This document shows positions 6,786 to 7,780 of a stretch of DNA of 7,780 bases, one piece after another. The stretch is from an uncultured Verrucomicrobiota bacterium (GTDB lineage Bacteria > Verrucomicrobiota > Verrucomicrobiia > Chthoniobacterales > SZAS-18). The notes beneath the pieces were generated by a model. That model worked only from the letters and a program-made list of their open reading frames with translations, ran no database searches and had not been told where the DNA came from. Each line of letters begins with the position of its first letter. Within the stretch, counting starts at the first letter, position 1. The stretch covers positions 922-8,701 of the forward strand of contig CALMVM010000461.1 in assembly GCA_937873255.1 (NCBI GenBank), in the 5' to 3' direction. The position numbers and the translations under genes were made by a program.

Positions 6786-7780
6786 TTACCAGTCGATAAT
6801 TGCGCTGGCCCACGTCAGCCCGCTGCCGAAAACGACCAGCAAAACCTTGTCGTGCGAGCCGAACCTCCCGCTGCGGTGCGCCTCGTCGAGCGCGATGGCG
6901 ACCGCCGCCGCACCGGTGTTGCCGTAGAGCGCGAGGTTGAGGAAAAATTTTTCCTCCGGGACCTTCAGCCGGTCGGCGATGGCGTCGATGATGCGGAAGT
7001 TCGCCTGATGCGGGATGATGCAGGTGATGTCGCTGATTGACAGGCCGGTGCGTTCGAGGGCGTCGATGCTCGCGTTGGTCATCGCGTTGACCGCCTGCTT
7101 GAACGTCTCCTTGCCCAGCATCTTGATCGTGTTCAGCCGCTGGTCGAAATTCTCCCTGGTGATCGGCAGACGCGTCCCGCCGCCCGGCACACCGAGAATG
7201 TTTCCGAAGTCGCCGTCGCTGGCCATGAGCGTCGTCAGAATGCCCTCGCCCCGGCCTTCCAGACGCGGCCCGAGCACGAGCGCGCCCGCGCCGTCGCCGA
7301 AAAGTACGCACGTATTCCGGTCGGACCAATCGACCATCGCGCTCAGTTTCTCCGCGCCGATGACCAGCGCGTAGCGGATCGCGCCGCCGGTGATCATGTG
7401 CCGGGCCATTTCCAGTGCGTACAGGAACCCCGAACAAGCCGCCGAAATGTCCATCGCCGCCGCCTTGCGCGCGCCGATCAGGCTCTGGATCACGCAGGCC
7501 GTCGAGGGAAAAAACATGTCCGGCGATGCCGTCGCCACCAGGATTAAATCGACCTCGCCCGCCGAAATCCCGGCCTGCTCCAACGCCCTCCTCGCCGCCG
7601 CCGCGCCGAGGTCGCTCGTGTGTTCGCCCTCGGCGGCGATGCGGCGTTCCCTGATGCCGGTGCGCGAGGTGATCCACTGATCGGTGGTCTCGAGGATCTT
7701 TTCGATGTCCGCGTTGGTCATCACGCGGGCCGGCAGGTGACTGCCGGTTCCGAGCACCGACACACCGGACGGCCGGTTGC
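6786..7780 (-). CDS. fabH: 3-oxoacyl-[acyl-carrier-protein] synthase III (KAS III), 5' end outside the window
   Basis: FabH condenses acetyl-CoA (or another acyl-CoA) with malonyl-ACP to start fatty acid synthesis in the cytoplasm. Numbering from the GTG at 7763 as residue 1, the Cys-His-Asn triad is Cys110 (DISAACSG), His252 (IPHQANFR) and Asn282 (LYGNTGAA). DQWITSRTGIRERR (28-41) and LFGDGAGA (154-161) are further signatures, and the C-terminus FGSGLTWAS is standard. The frame stays open from 7763 to the window edge and reads NRPSG before VSVLGTGSHLP. Many FabH proteins have a short extension before this point, so the true start probably lies a few codons outside and the GTG is likely internal. 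It leads the minus-strand group ahead of DUF1345 and tatD; plsX often lies upstream of fabH, but that cannot be seen here. Primer preference (straight or branched) is not decided. Confidence 0.95.
   Translation of the reverse strand, partial: NRPSGVSVLGTGSHLPARVMTNADIEKILETTDQWITSRTGIRERRIAAEGEHTSDLGAAAARRALEQAGISAGEVDLILVATASPDMFFPSTACVIQSLIGARKAAAMDISAACSGFLYALEMARHMITGGAIRYALVIGAEKLSAMVDWSDRNTCVLFGDGAGALVLGPRLEGRGEGILTTLMASDGDFGNILGVPGGGTRLPITRENFDQRLNTIKMLGKETFKQAVNAMTNASIDALERTGLSISDITCIIPHQANFRIIDAIADRLKVPEEKFFLNLALYGNTGAAAVAIALDEAHRSGRFGSHDKVLLVVFGSGLTWASAIIDW

Noticed and set aside
6568..7677. 369-codon minus-strand frame overlapping fabH and DUF1345
   Set aside because: It is a frame-shifted reading of fabH running into DUF1345; the fabH frame itself has the full catalytic triad.
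7761..7763. GTG at 7763 as the true start of fabH
   Set aside because: The frame stays open to the window edge with plausible residues before it, and many FabH proteins have a short extension here, so the gene was treated as partial.
1..7780. tRNA, rRNA, CRISPR, insertion sequence or phage elements
   Set aside because: No cloverleaf-like sequence, regularly spaced direct repeats, transposase motifs or terminal inverted repeats were seen on either strand by eye.

Overview
This is a high-GC (by eye about 60-65%) stretch of a bacterial chromosome with ordinary, densely packed genes. Nothing in it looks phage-, transposon- or plasmid-derived, and no rRNA, tRNA or CRISPR array was seen. The taxon cannot be fixed from the sequence. 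High GC, the lack of Shine-Dalgarno sequences at every visible start, and the mix of genes would suit a Verrucomicrobiota-like or similar environmental heterotroph; this is only a weak inference.

Left part, plus strand (1-2394): the C-terminal half of a molybdenum hydroxylase large subunit (YagR/PaoC type), then its FAD subunit with an inserted four-cysteine iron-sulfur motif (YagS/PaoB type). Seven bases further on is a 71-residue cysteine-rich ORF of unknown function. The first two genes would form a periplasmic or cytoplasmic aldehyde/N-heterocycle oxidoreductase with a [2Fe-2S] subunit that should lie upstream of the window. The small ORF is the least explained gene here and may belong to the same transcript.

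Middle, plus strand (2395-5165): a 181-base non-coding gap with a strong imperfect hairpin that may be a dispersed repeat. Two unrelated major facilitator transporters follow, 58 bases apart: one of the MFS_3/EntS exporter type and one of the Spinster-like type.

Right part, minus strand (5244-7780): read in the direction of transcription, the 3-oxoacyl-ACP synthase III gene fabH (5' end just outside the window), a DUF1345 membrane protein gene, and a TatD-family hydrolase gene. The last two are joined by a TGATG stop/start overlap, so this looks like one operon. It converges with the transporter genes at 5166-5243.

I found no clear new multi-gene system. The items most worth a second look are the small cysteine-rich ORF behind the molybdenum hydroxylase, the intergenic hairpin at 2475-2498, and the non-standard residues next to the catalytic glutamate of the hydroxylase.
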